Shown here: one piece after another, positions 11,401 through 23,261 of the stretch | How the letters are laid out: each line of letters starts with the position of its first letter | How positions within the stretch are numbered: position 1 is the stretch's first letter | DNA from: Oscheius dolichura | Taxonomy: Eukaryota; Nematoda; Chromadorea; Rhabditida; Rhabditidae | Reading direction: 5' to 3' | Assembly: GCA_932521035.1 (NCBI GenBank) | Contig: OW051497.1 | Location: forward strand, 2,666,001-2,730,000 | Length of the DNA stretch: 64,000 nt | Translations under genes and position numbers: made by a program | The notes under the pieces: model-generated | What the model saw: the letters and a program-made list of their open reading frames with translations, nothing else | Database searches by the model: none | Told to the model about the DNA's origin: nothing

Positions 11401-14400
11401 ACACGTAGGCTTACAAACAGCTCCGCGAAAATAGTCATCAAAACATAGGAGAATTATTTATTTTTGAGCTGTAGGCATGTGATATCCTTTTAACTCCCTC
11501 ATACAGGTGTCTTTTAAACAGCGTCTGGACTCGAGACTCAGAAAGCGGATTCCGCTCAGCTAGGAGGGGCATATTTGTTCTCGAAATACTCCGTTTTGGC
11601 TTGGGTGATTTCTCTAATAAGGTTAGGAAAACAAAAATAAGGTTTATGATTCTTAATTTTGCAAGGAGAAAAATTTGTTCCCTTTTCTGTCGGTGTCAAA
11701 AAGTTGCAGAGCGTAAACGACTCCTTTTTCAAACGTCAGCTAACTCTCAGACAAACCTACAACTTAAACTAGTCAAAAGAAATCAGGAAGTACGCTTCAA
11801 AATGCCCGGAAAACAATAGAAATGTTGCAAAAGCCTGTTCAAAGACTACTACGTGGTTTGCGTTAAACTGGCCCCCTACTTCAGCATTCAACCTGCAAAC
11901 TTTTTCAGTAGGTACTTATCATATATGCAATATGACAGAGCACAAAGAGAAGAAGACCACACTAAAGGGGAACATCGCTGGAAACTTTTGCCTCAACCTC
12001 TTCGGCGATGATTAGGTTGTCAAAAAGGGCGGAAGGAGTGGAACACGTGAACTCCTTTTTACTTTTTGCATATTCCAGAGGATTTTGAAGCAAGTCAACA
12101 AAGATTGGGAATAAAAATGACCCCCCAGACCTTCTGCTCCTAATGGGCAATGAAGCTGAATATTGGGAAAAGACATCCAAAAGACTGCACATGTTGCATG
12201 TGGCCAACGAGATAATTAAGCAAACCACTGACACGGCTGTTTTCTCTTCCTAACTTATTTCTCTTCCATAAAAAGAGGGGCACTCTTGCTTTAGAGAAGC
12301 TGCAAAAAGGTGGTCGAAAGTCAAAAAGAAGGCGGAATTCGTAATTTCGACAATAGAGAAGGAACGACTGAGTAATGACCATTATACCTCCGAAGTTTTC
12401 TTGGTAATTATTCATGGGACCAGACAACCTTGAGAAAAAGGGAAGCAGCTGAGCTATACAATAGATTATGAGCTGGAGACAAGGACAAACTATTGAAATA
12501 GCAATGAACACCCCATAAATTATTAAAACGGGGAGAATCATCTTCCTCGAAAGAAAAACAGCCCTGGATCACTGAACGCCATTCAAAACATGGAAACATT
12601 CCTGCAGGGAAAGCTTCCCAGACGAGTATTGGTATCACATTACGTGTTACTTTATTTCAGAAGTAAATGAGCAGCTAGTAATCGGCTTCATCCCGCAGGA
12701 GAGCCAATTTCCCATTTATTAGGACTAAAGTGTTCGGGAATGTATCCGGCTTGTCAAGAAGGTAGCCCTAGGAGAGAAATGAAACATTTTAAAGGTCTTT
12801 GCTCTCGTATGACGAGCAAATAGACTTTAGTATACTCAGACAAGGCGATAGAGTCTCTTCTGGGTAAAGCAAAAGAGGAGGAAGTCTGCTACTTCTTTAT
12901 TATTAAAGTTCTACGGGTCACAACAATTCACACCAACTCGTCACCCCGTGGATGGCGTCACTATTTTCCTCTCTTAGATATTGCTTATACTTAAGTTCCT
13001 GACGGGAAGCGGAACTTCACTAACAACAGCTCTCGACGTGGGAGGCTGCAAAAACTCCTTTCTATTCTTCCGCCCCCCTCCGAACGCGCAATTTGCGTTC
13101 TAGCGGATGACTAATTGGGCGGGTGGGTCAAGAAAACATTTGAGGGTGGAAGGAGAAGTTACTTCCGGGAGGTGCTTTCCTTTTTGGAAACTTTAAAGAA
13201 GCCAATCGTTTTGGAACCAGGTATATATCCACTATAGAAAGCTTCATAAAAACAAACCCAAAAAGGGAAATAAAAGAGTGTCATTATGGCGGGAATAAGC
13301 TGCTTTTGATTCCAAAAGAGGTTGGCTGTACTTGGCAAACGCCCATGGGAAAACAAATTACTTTTCTGGGAGGGGAGAACGGCTACTAGTTGTTTTCAAA
13401 GGGAATTCCTTTTAGCTACTCCGGAAGTAAAAACAGGGGAACAACGCGGAAACGGAGTTTAATTCTTTGGAACTCTTTAGTACAAGAAAAGGCAGCTGAA
13501 AATAAAAGTATAGTCGCTGTTGACAATAACCTGACAAAGGGAGCAGGTGTCTAATAATGGGTTTGGGATTATCGAGCTTTAAAAGGCAGCCATTTCAAGG
13601 GTACGAACACTGTTCTATAAAGAAAAGGGCCTATGGGAGTATTTTTAGCACAAATCGGCAAAAAAACTTTTGTGCCTCGAAATAAGACATTAGAAGAGGC
13701 CTCTACGGAGAACTCGAGCGGGCACAATATTTTCCAAGTGTTCGGATGGGAGAGAGAGCATATGATTGAGGATAAGTCCTGGAGAAATTAGGGCACTTTA
13801 TTCCCCATTAAAAGGAAGGAGTGGATGAGAAGAGGGGGAATATTTACTGGAGAAGACCCGTAAGACTTGCAAAAGACATAAGTTAGGCAGGGCAATTAAC
13901 AAACGTGTCAGGCGGAACTAGGGGCTAAAGAAGAACGAGTAAAGAGCCCTTATGGGAGCCTTTTGTGCCGGTCCACAGGGTGGTTATAATCAAATTGTCT
14001 ATCGAAAATGAGGTTATGGAAGGGGAGATTTTTAGAGGAGGCAGGTAAATCCTGACAATTTCACCAGGTAAAGATGTTTGTCTGGACAGAAAAGAAAAAA
14101 ACGGAACACCTGTTAAATTATCCTGGATGTTTATAACCACTGTCAAAAAGTGGCAAGGGTTATGAAGAGGGGGAAACGGCACTAGAGTTACCCTTCTTAA
14201 AATAGGGGCTTTTAACTAAGTACCTAATTTTAGGCTAGTCTGGCAATATTGAACACCCCCACTCCCCAAAGAATAAAAAACCTCTAATAGAGCCACCCCA
14301 TCGCTAAAGGATTTCAGAGAGAGCGCTACGCTGGCAGAGAGCGGTAGAAAGTCGCCATTCCGACGAGATATAACAGCTAGTCGGGAGCGGGAAAAGAACG

Positions 14401-14560
14401 TCGGCTCTGACGGCAAAAAGTAGATTCAAAAATCAATCGGGAGCAGTTGAATACGTTAGGGGAGGGGTAAAACGCCTGCGGTCTAGACAGCGAGGAGAGT
14501 GAACGGGATGGGAAGAGGGCAGAAAGTGAGGGTGGAAGGGGGACGACATCAAAAATTGAG
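8480..14560. other. Six-kilobase interval without recognisable genes
   Basis: This is the largest stretch in the window where I see no protein-family match and no run of short introns with consistent frame. The plus strand looks purine-rich (many AGGAG/GAAAG words) over long stretches. Short open frames at about 8.6-8.9, 10.0, 11.6, 12.1-12.6 and 14.2-14.6 kb look like chance. The interval separates the divergent SLC6 gene from the small gene at 14.8 kb and could hold SLC6 regulatory DNA or an outron. That is inference. Confidence 0.45.
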
Positions 14561-14768
14561 AAGAAGAGATGCATAGCTAATTGAACACCATGATCCTCTA
14601 TTATTCAATGGCTAGCAATTTTAATAAAATCACAAAAATACGGGAGAGAATCACAGAATCCCAGGACAGAAAGCGTCTGGGAATTTCGGAGGTTCCCATA
14701 GCAGAAGCGAGTGCTTCGCTTTTTCCCTCGAAAAGCAGAAAATATACGGCTTCGCTTCCGGTTGCTAA

Positions 14769-14780
14769 GTATATATATCC
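14769..14780 (+). promoter_or_regulatory. TATA-like box
   Basis: GTATATATATCC lies about 40 bp before the ATG at 14815. A pyrimidine-rich TCATTCATTCATT stretch between them could contain the transcription start. There is no TTTCAG acceptor next to the ATG, so this gene appears to be started conventionally rather than by trans-splicing. Confidence 0.45.
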
Positions 14781-14814
14781 ACGTCATTCATTCATTATAT
14801 CAGTTCTCTTCTCT

Positions 14815-15045
14815 ATGGATTTCTTTGCCGACGTGGACGCCGACTACTTCGCCAGGACCAATGGAGGGCCACGAGGCTATGAAGAAGGCTACGACCTTTA
14901 TCAAGAACCCGTGCTTTCGGATGATGAATTGGACCAGCTGGAACAGATTTTTGATTACAAGTACGATATTTATGACGACGAAGAAGAAGAAGCTGTCAGT
15001 GGAGATGGAAGAAAGGAACTGGTGGTCATTGGGCGTCTTTGGTAA
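14815..15045 (+). CDS. Small acidic protein, unknown function
   Basis: A 76-aa single-exon frame begins MDFFADVDADYFARTNGG and ends VVIGRLW. It is strongly acidic (LSDDELDQLEQ, YDDEEEEA) and rich in Tyr and Asp. The frame extends upstream to 14581, but the upstream part overlaps the TATA-like box, so I prefer the ATG at 14815. There is no signal peptide and no recognised domain. It lies between the 6-kb spacer and the M1 peptidase array and has no evident functional link to either. Confidence 0.45.
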   Translation: MDFFADVDADYFARTNGGPRGYEEGYDLYQEPVLSDDELDQLEQIFDYKYDIYDDEEEEAVSGDGRKELVVIGRLW

Positions 15046-15303
15046 CCAGTAGCGGTATTATTTGTCTCTAGGCTATTATATTATTCTTGTATCATTTGCA
15101 CATAAAATTCCTAACTATTAATTTCATATTTTAACGATAACAAAAAGCGGCTTGTACGGTTCCCTCTGCCGAAATTGTTCAGTTTCACAAAAGGAATACA
15201 AAACAAAAGTGAAAGAACGAAACCAGCGCAAACGATATTGATCTGATTCACAGACTGATTCCTTAAAACGTGAATACCTGCCAACTTCCCGTTCAGTACC
15301 ACC

Positions 15304-16760
15304 ATGCTGGGCTCCCTTTTTGGGCGCCTTCTGCCTTACATTTTCCAGTCAAATAACTTATTCTGTCTACTTTAGCCCTGATCAATTGGAACTCTTCAAA
15401 AATGATCTTCGCTCCCGGAGCTTGGTATCATTCGTCAATCAGAAGGAGTCCCCCCTTCTTTCTGAAACGAGACTGCCAAAGGATGTCGTCCCAGGTAGTC
15501 GTCTTTGTATTTAATAACGTATTCAATTCAGTTCATTACAACTTCACAATCACGGTATTCCTTCCTGATTACGGAACAATAATTGAGGAGTCGCAAAAGT
15601 TTGCCTTTGCAGGAATCGTAAGACGATCTTCTAACATGGCCAAACATCATTTTAGCTAAAGGTTACAGTTAAAAAAAAGGTTGCTGTCGAGGAAATTGTC
15701 CTGAATCAGAAAAACTTGACTGTGGAAAGTATAACCTTTACGTAACAAAATGGACAGAAGCGTAAAGTGGAGGGTACAGCTGACAACAAGAAAGAAAAGC
15801 CAAGAAAAGCTAATCGTCCAAACAGGAACGATTCCACCCGGACAACATCGGCTGGAAGTAAGTAAAGTCGAGGGAAATGTGCTTATACTGTTAAGAGTGT
15901 ATATAAAGGGAAGATGAACGATAGACCAGGCGGACTTTTCAAAACTGAATACCAAAGCGCCAACAACAAAACTATCTTTGGTGCCGCCACACGTATGGAA
16001 CCGATCGAAGCCAGAAGAATGGTTCCCTGCTTTGATGAGCCGGAATATAAGGCCACCTGGGGCATGACTATCGTTCATCCGAAGGAGACTCATGCGCTGA
16101 CCAACCAGAAAGAAATAAAGGCCCATTCAATACAATGCATCGAAAGTTTCGAAGCGTACTTCCAAATACCTATTCCTCTCCCTAAAATGGGTATTACACA
16201 CGCGTTGTCTTTTTCACTGTGACATTTCAGATATGGTAGCAGTCAAAGAATTTGGCGATGCTATGGAAAATTGAGGATTGATTTACCATGGCAACGACGC
16301 GCTTCTGGGCGGTGGATACTATCCGGCTATGGTAATTGCTCACGAACTTGCTCTTCAGTGGCTCGGAAATTTGGTCACTATGAAATGGTAGGGGTAAGTT
16401 TCTACCGATTCGAAATCTTACAGGTGGAATCACATATATCTCAATGAAGGATTTGCTAATTTCATGGAAAGGAAAGGAATAGAATTTATTGAAAATGGAA
16501 AATACATCAAAGAATTGGTATGGTCGTTTGAAAGTTACGGTAGAGCCGGGTTCAGGCAAAGGAAAGAACTTCGGGTCGTTCAAAAGTTTTCCTTGAAGAC
16601 ATTCGTCGCACTAGCCATCCGATAGTCCAAGTATTACAAAGACATCGGGATATACGACGTGTCTTTGGCGAAATTACATACAAGAAAGGAGGAGAGGTTC
16701 TGAATATGATCAGCAAAGTCATGGGCCATGAAAATTTCGACCAAGGAGTTCGTGTAGGTC
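15304..16760 (+). pseudogene. M1 aminopeptidase pseudogene, first copy of the array
   Basis: This copy follows the exon layout of the intact gene at 17376 closely but is broken. The signal-peptide region is frameshifted by one base relative to the downstream frame. A TAA replaces the Glu codon in the segment matching TLTEQNG. In the GAMENW motif the Trp codon is TGA (DAMEN-stop-GL). The zinc motif reads HELAL instead of HELAH, losing a zinc ligand. Later exons (NEGFANFME, near 16445) can still be recognised, but the region after about 16760 has no matching C-terminal exons. It is a decayed tandem duplicate of its neighbour. Confidence 0.85.
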
Positions 16761-16769
16761 CGGCTCAGT

Positions 16770-17375
16770 TGGAGTATTAAGAAGATGTAGCCCATTTATG
16801 GAGCTGAAAACAAGAAATGAATCAAGGAGATGGAAAGAGAAAAGCATAAGCCAGATGAAAAGGGCATGAAGATTTATATAGACAGGGGGCGCCGGGATCG
16901 GCCTACAATAAAATTGTACTGTGCAAACAAAAGAGGGGAGGAGGAAGATATTGGGTTATGTGAAAAGAATCCCATTGACGGCGTATTGTACTTTTTATCA
17001 GAAAAAACGTGAATACTAAATATGGATGCAGAAAAGATTTGATTTTGGCTCAATATTACAGTCTTTCTCACCCAATATAATTTTAATCATGACATTAGGA
17101 AAAACAGTTTAGGTGCTTCTAACAAAATTATCCTTTTATCGTAATTCAGGCAAATGCCCCAGTACGTTGAGGGACATCAGAAAAAAAGAGGGCAGACTGA
17201 ACTCTTGCACGGCCTGAACTTTCCGGGCTTTGTCGTTTTTCATAAAAGCATAGCAAAAAGGAACCATCAAAAAAAGACGAACGAATACAAAAAAATGATA
17301 TTAAACTGACTCATTGTTCCAAGTTTCGTCCCTTTAAAACATGAAAACCACGCCGTTGTTGTATTCAACATAGTC
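16770..17375 (+). other. Spacer between M1 copies
   Basis: No exon is supported here. The end of the interval (about 17320-17375) resembles the segment before the first copy (a CCTTTAAAAC/CCTTAAAAC-like word and a GTGAATACC/TGAAAACC-like word), as expected if the upstream flank was duplicated with the gene. Confidence 0.4.
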
Positions 17376-19772
17376 ATGTTGGGTACGCTGTGGCCCTTCC
17401 TCGCTTTCCTGTTATTCCATCAAACCTTCTGTTCCGTCCACATTGGCCCCGACCTATTCGAAGATTTTCGACATGCTCCGTCCCGCTACCGAAGTGGAAG
17501 AAGATTGGAGACATACAAACCCGGACCATTGATTGAGGAAACAAGACTGCCGAAGGGTGTCGCTCCAGGTAATCAAATGAGTTCTAAATTAGAAATATTA
17601 TCCAGTTCATTACAACCTGACGATTAAAGTCTTCCTTCCTGACTACGGTACCGTTATTGAGGAATCGGAAATGTTTACTTTCGAAGGAATTGTACGCCTC
17701 TCTACCAACATGGCCAATCACAACTTTAGATAGAGATCACCGTTAAAAATAAAGTTCCTGTCGAGGAAATCGTCCTGAATCAGAATAATCTGACTGTGGA
17801 GCATATAACTCTGACGGAACAAAATGGCGAAAAACGGAAAGTCAAGGGTACAGCCGATAACCGCTTGGAGAAGCTCACCATACATACGGGAACTGTGCCC
17901 CCCGGAGAACATCGTCTAGAAGTGAGTCAAGCATCAGCCGAAAACAGAAAGTTTTAGATCGGATTTAAAGGTAAAATGATCAGTGGGAATGCAGCAGGGC
18001 TTTTCACTTCCAAATATAAAAGTGCTGACAACAGAACCCTGGTCGCTGCCGTTACCCAGATGGAAGCAATAGACGCCAGAAGAATGGTTCCATGCTATGA
18101 CGAACCTGAGTACAAAGCAACGTGGGATGTACAGATTATTCATCCAAAGGAGTCGGACGCTGTGTCAAATCAAAAGGAGATAAAGACGGAAAAGTAATCT
18201 TTAACAAGCCACCAAAACAGTTTGCATTATGTAGGCTGGGAAATAATTGGAAGATCACTTCTTTCGAGACAACGCCCGTCATGTCCAGCTACCTTCTGGC
18301 CATCGGAGTTTTCAATTTCACTCATTACGAAGGATACACCAACAGAGGAATGAGGGTGACCGTCTCTCTGTGAAAAGATGAAACAACTAACTTCAGGTTC
18401 GAATCTATGCTTCGCCACAACAGCAAAATGGGGCAATTGCCTTAGAACAAGCCATACAGTGTATTGAAGGCTTTGAAGAATACTTCGGAATTCCTATTCC
18501 TCTTCCTAAAATGGGTATTGCCTATACGTTCAGAGCATATATAATTTTGTTTTAGACATGGTAGCTGCGGAACAATTCTTCAATGGGGCTATGGAAAACT
18601 GGGGCTTAGTATATTATGGAGTAAACGCTTTACTGGGAGGTGGCCTCAACTCAGCAGAAATAATCGCCCATGAGTTAGCTCATATGTGGTTTGGAAATTT
18701 GGTCACTATGAAATGGTGGGTAAATCTTCGCATTCTGTTCTAGTTCAGGTGGGACAACCTGTATCTCAATGAAGGATTTGCTTCTTTCATGGAACTGAAA
18801 GGATTGGAGTTCATCCAAAACGGAAAATTTGCGAATCAAACGGTATTTATTACTACTTATTGGAAATACCTATATTTCAGTCTATTATCAGTCCACAGCG
18901 AGCAACTTTTCAAGAAGATAGTCTACCCAGCAGTAAACCAATTATTCACGCATTGCAATATCACAGCGACATAGGAAGCCACAATTATAGGGTAACATAT
19001 GCTAAAGGAGGAGTTGTACTGAACATGATCAGTAAACTCATGGGCGACGACAAGTTCCTTCAAGCAATACGGGTACTCCATACCACAGGGGCGATAAAAG
19101 CTCTTTACAGAATTATCTCAGAAAGTATGCTTACCAAAATGTGGAGCAAAACGATTTATTCGCCGAATTGGATAAGGTCATTGCCGCTGATCAACTGGGT
19201 CCTGATGGGGGACGGTTGAACATTACCCATTTCGGTCATCAATGGACACTGCAAATGGGATTCCCTCTTGTTACTCTGGGAGAGACTAATTTAACTCACT
19301 GCGAAGTTACGCAGCAACGTTATCTCCAGAGAGAAGGAAAGGAGGACCCGTTATATGCCAATAATCCTTTTGGGTAACGCTTCTTCCACAGTTATCTCAT
19401 TTTCATTCCAGCTATAAATGGGATGTTCCTATTTGGATCCAAAGAAGAGCCAACAAAATGCGAGAGTTCTACTGGCTTCCCGCAAATGACAATCTCGCTA
19501 TTCCTTGCAAAAAGGGCGAATCTATTGTCCTTAACTCCGGTTCCAATGGCGTGTTTCTCACCGACTATACTAAAAAAGGATGGCGAAATATCGCTTGGCT
19601 TATCGAAAGGCGCCCCGAAGAAGAGGTTTATTTAAAATGCAACCATAAAAAATATTTTTAGATTACCAAGAGAAACGTGTACACAGACGCTTACTTCCTA
19701 AATGAGCATGGAAAAATGAATTTTGACATATACCATGAACTTCTAGAAACTCTCGTGCGCAAATATTTGTGA
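17376..19772 (+). CDS. Secreted M1-family zinc aminopeptidase, short form
   Basis: Twelve exons (17376-17568, 17606-17691, 17730-17921, 17958-18193, 18235-18355, 18397-18514, 18556-18715, 18749-18842, 18881-19072, 19111-19373, 19412-19625, 19662-19772) sum to 660 codons in one frame. The first 20 residues form a signal peptide ([15 protein letters not shown]). The N-terminal beta-sandwich is followed by [16 protein letters not shown], the exopeptidase motif GAMENWGL, the zinc site [10 protein letters not shown] and the third ligand in [10 protein letters not shown], all intact. The catalytic Tyr region reads [11 protein letters not shown]. At about 659 aa it is much shorter than typical M1 enzymes (about 900 aa or more): it stops at the start of the ERAP1-like C-terminal domain ([11 protein letters not shown]). 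It probably removes N-terminal residues from peptides outside the cell or in the secretory pathway. An alternative stop at 19659 would shorten it by about 24 residues. Confidence 0.9.
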
Positions 19773-20049
19773 TTTTATTGTCTTCTTTTACGGTCGAGAG
19801 ATTATTAGACATCTGCTTGATTCAATAAACCCGATAGTTTACACTGTTTCCTTTTTTGGAAAAATAAGGGGTTGCATCAGCATCCAGAGTAACGGGGCCG
19901 ACGAAGGATAAGAGCACATGCATGAGACAAGCAAAAAAGGAGATGAACTGCTTCATTAAAATGCATGGTCTGCATGTATTTTTCTTAGTCATTCCGGCTA
20001 TGTCGAGCACCTCATTGCTTTCCTACTACTGGCTTTTATTCTGATACCA

Positions 20050-21600
20050 AATGTTTATTTCATTTACATCGAACACTGGCAATTCGACCAGTTCGACAGT
20101 GCACCCCATTCATGAAGAGCAAGATCGTCAGATAAAGAGGGCCAACGTGCCTGAGTACAAGGCGACCTGGAAAGTCAAGATCATCCACCCGAAGGAGTCA
20201 GAGGCCGTCTCAAACCGGAAGGAAATCAACACTGAAGAGTACTCTTTGTACACCCGGGTAAAGCGGATATTATTCCGTTTAGGCAATGACTGGAAGATGA
20301 CTTCTTTCGAGACAACCCCCGTCTAGCTACCTTTTGGCCATTTGAGTCTTCAATTTCACCCATTTCGAAGGACACACTAGTAGAGGAATGAGGGTAGGCC
20401 CCTCCGAGTGTGGCTAAATGTTGATTTCAGGTTCGAGTGTATGCTTCACCGTATCAAACAAACGGTGAAATGGCTTTAGAACAGACAATACAATGTATTG
20501 AGAGATTTGAAGCATTCTTCGGAATTGATATCCCTCTTCCCAAAATGGGTACTTTCCATTCACAAATCTTTAACAAAAATCTTTAACATAGCTGTTGAAG
20601 GGCTTATTGGTCTGGCTATGGAACACTGGGGGTTACTCTACTCTACACCGGTGATGCTCTTGGGAAACGATCTTCGTTCGGCCATGATAATTGCACATGA
20701 ATTACCTCACCAGTGGTTCGGGAATTTGGTCACTATGAAATGGTGAGTACACAACTTCCAGTTAATCTGTTTTTGTCAGGTGGGACCAAGTGTATCTAAA
20801 AGAAGGCATGGCTACTCTAATGATGTCAAAGGGATTAGAATACATTAATAACGGAAAATATGCAAAGAAATTGGTACTGTTCAGTGTACAGACGTTCAGG
20901 CAGAGTTCAGACATATTAGGAAATTATCGAGTTTTAGTTCAAAACGTCCAATTTCGGGCGCGCCCGGTTTTGGGCGATTGCCCATGTATGATGATAAGAA
21001 GTCTTATGGGCAATGAGAACTTTGACCAAGGCCTTTGGGCAAGCCTAACAGAAACATGTAAATAAAAGCAGCCGCCAGATTTATATTTGGAATTATGCCT
21101 ATCAAAATGCCGAAGAACGCGATTTATTGGTTGAATTGAATGAAATGATAACGGAAGAACAATTGGGACCTGATGGAAATCGGCTGAATATCTCTAATTT
21201 CGCAGCACAGTGGACAATGCAAATGGGATTTCCTCTTACTTTGGGAGAGTGGAATTCTACTTGTTGTGAAGTGACCCAACAGCGTTATACTCTGTGTGAA
21301 GAAAAAGAAGATCCGAAATACGCCAACAATCTTTATGAGTACCTTGCGTTCCAAGCATAGGTCATAGGTGTTTTTTGTAGATACAAGTGGGGCGTTCCTA
21401 TTTGGCTTCAACGGGGAAACAACCAAACTCGAGACTTCCACTGGCTCCCTGCCAGAGGCAATCTTACCATTCCTTGTGGAAAATACGAGGCTATTGTTCT
21501 CAATCCCGACTCCGATGCTGTCTTCATGAGTGATTATAGTGAGGGAGGCTGGAGAAACATTATTAAACTGTTTAAGAGCGAGGAGGAGATCCATAAGGAA
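20050..21600 (+). pseudogene. M1 aminopeptidase pseudogene, third copy of the array
   Basis: The segment begins at the equivalent of the PEYKATW motif, so the signal peptide and first domain are missing. A small deletion in the exon with TTPV destroys the frame and creates a TAG. GAMENW reads LAMEHWG, the zinc motif HELPHQWFGN keeps both His, and NEGFA reads KEGMA. The exon matching [10 protein letters not shown] is still well preserved (DLLVELNEMI, about 21121). The copy ends directly against an inverted-repeat element starting at 21620. Some exons look constrained, but the missing start and broken frame argue for a pseudogene. Confidence 0.8.
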
Positions 21601-21619
21601 GAGGTTGGCGTAAATATCG

Positions 21620-22068
21620 TTAAAGGGAGGGTAGCGCAGGTTTTGAATTTGCAGGAAATTCCAGCAAATTTAGATTACGCGTAAACGTCTTGCACGAAAT
21701 TTTTCGAAAATTTCATGATTTTTGGAGTAAAGCAGTTATTTTCTCTTTCAGACATTCATATATTCTGCTCTTTATTCCAAAAAAAATAAGCGCATCATAA
21801 CGAATAGTTTGATATATGAACGATCAAATAATTCGTCCAAAATTATTTTTTTATTTAAAATCGTCAGTTTTGATCCATTTTTCAAAACTCGCATATGCAG
21901 CTGCATTTTTGTTATTTTTTCTTTTGTCTTATACTAATTTGAGCACGACAAAACATGAGAAAGCATCAGAAATGAAAAACTGTGCGTAAAAAAGATTTTG
22001 GTGACAACTACAGTAGCCCACCCGCGTCGGCGCGCCAAATTTCAAAACCTGCGCTACTGTCCCTTTAA
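21620..22068. mobile_element. TTAA-flanked inverted-repeat element (MITE-like)
   Basis: TTAA occurs at 21620-21623 and 22065-22068. Inside it the left end reads AGGGAGGGTAGCGCAGG and the right end, reverse-complemented, reads AGGGACAGTAGCGCAGG; the match continues into TTTTGAA. No transposase frame is present in the 449 bp. The TTAA target and short inverted ends fit a non-autonomous piggyBac-like element. It abuts the last exon of the decayed M1 copy. Confidence 0.7.
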
Positions 22069-22239
22069 AGGTTAAAACAAGACATTTGCAGATAAGTAAT
22101 AAAAATGTGTTCCTTGATGCTTACTACTTGAAGAATCATAGTAGAATGAGTGTTGGGGTCTACGTAGAACTTCTGGAGACTTTTATTGCCAAAGCGCCGT
22201 TATATTTGCCAATTAGATATTAAAGGAAGACCCTTCAAA

Positions 22240-22600
22240 TAAACAACCAGCCGCGACGACCCCCTTCGGGGGGCTGCGCTGGACGTGTGAATCCCCTTTC
22301 CCGCTCTTCCCCCCTCTCCCCCGTCCAGTCCCTTCCGTTCTTTTTTTCCCCAACCCCCGGGGCTGTCTCTTCCCGTCGTCTACCTCTCGCCTTACCTTGC
22401 GCGCGTGCTCTTCTCAGCGTCGCCCGAGCAGTCCCTTGCGCTCTTCTCCCAGTCCCCTTCTAGTCCCTTCTGCTGCGTTCTTCTCTCTTCTCGCGTGTTC
22501 CTCAATGTCCGTGACTTTCGAGTACCTTACACTCCGCGTTCACCCGCACTGTCCTGCTCCCATCCATGTTGTCATTTCCAACAACTGAAGTTAGGGCTAG
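22240..22600 (+). other. Pyrimidine-rich low-complexity stretch
   Basis: The plus strand is dominated by CCCTTCC/CTCTTCC words. No homologous exon or RNA gene is recognised, and the overlapping short open frames look like composition artefacts. Confidence 0.4.
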
Positions 22601-22617
22601 ATAGACAAAGCCGAAGA

Positions 22618-22810
22618 CGCTGACCGAAAGAGGAGCCGAACCCTCAACCTACAGGCTGGGGGCCCACCACGAAGGGGTCCCGCATGGAAAACATTTTATA
22701 AATCAACAAAAATGCTAAACAGATAAAACAAAAGATATTGGTCGAAGGAGGAACCGAACCGTCACCCTGTGGGGTGGGATCCCACCACGAACGGGTCTCG
22801 CAGCGAAAAA
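22618..22810 (-). repeat. Two tandem tRNA-like pseudogenes or SINE heads
   Basis: Two related units, about 22618-22690 and 22738-22806, lie 120 bp apart. On the minus strand both contain a T-arm/B-box-like word (GGTTCGGTTCC in the second) preceded by a strong TGGGATCCCA-type stem in the anticodon-arm region. I could not pair the acceptor stems, so they are not called as functional tRNAs. Confidence 0.4.
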
Positions 22811-22867
22811 TACTTCGGGAACACTTGGGAAGTATCTAGGACCTCAAAACAAAAAAGCAAAAAGGTT

Positions 22868-22945
22868 TGACGCCGGCGGGGTTCGAACCCACGACTCCGA
22901 CCGCGCGCCCGGCCTCTTAGCCATTAGGCCAAAATTTTTCGACAG
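22868..22945 (-). repeat. tRNA-like sequence with intact A and B boxes
   Basis: On the minus strand it has an A box TGGCCTAATGG and a B box GGTTCGAACCC, and a good T-stem (GTGGG/CCCGC). The 5' acceptor strand (AAAATTT-like) does not pair with the 3' strand CGGCGTC, and the anticodon arm is poor. It is most likely a decayed tRNA gene or SINE. Confidence 0.4.
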
Positions 22946-23261
22946 GTCAAAACGGACGGACAGACACGGTAGCTCTTTAGATTAAAAGGATGCTTTACCC
23001 ATTTTTTAAAAAACAAGTGATCGTGTTCAGGATCGGGTAGCCGTGATGGAAGCCCTACGCAAACACTTTTTTGCAAAAAACTTTTGCAGAAAGTTAAGTC
23101 GTTTTGCTCTAGAAGGATTTGAAGTCGATAAAGTGAAATAACATGTGAAATATTTTCTTAAACAATCCAAAAAGCGGTATATCGGCAACATATAATAATT
23201 ATGTAATTATGAAATTATGTACACGTGTTGGAGACCATTTAAATCATCGGAGTGGAGACTG

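Noticed and set aside
12140-12638. Hydrophobic minus-strand frames resembling membrane proteins
   Set aside because: Purine-rich plus strand gives Phe/Leu/Ser-rich antisense frames. No conserved motif or intron pattern.
15900-16400. TGA read as Trp (recoding)
   Set aside because: In the first M1 copy TGA replaces Trp in GAMENW, and in the 29.6-kb gene a TGA aligns near a Trp. But intact genes use TGG for Trp and TGA as a normal stop (19770, 32482), and the same copies carry TAA and frameshifts. Decay explains it better.
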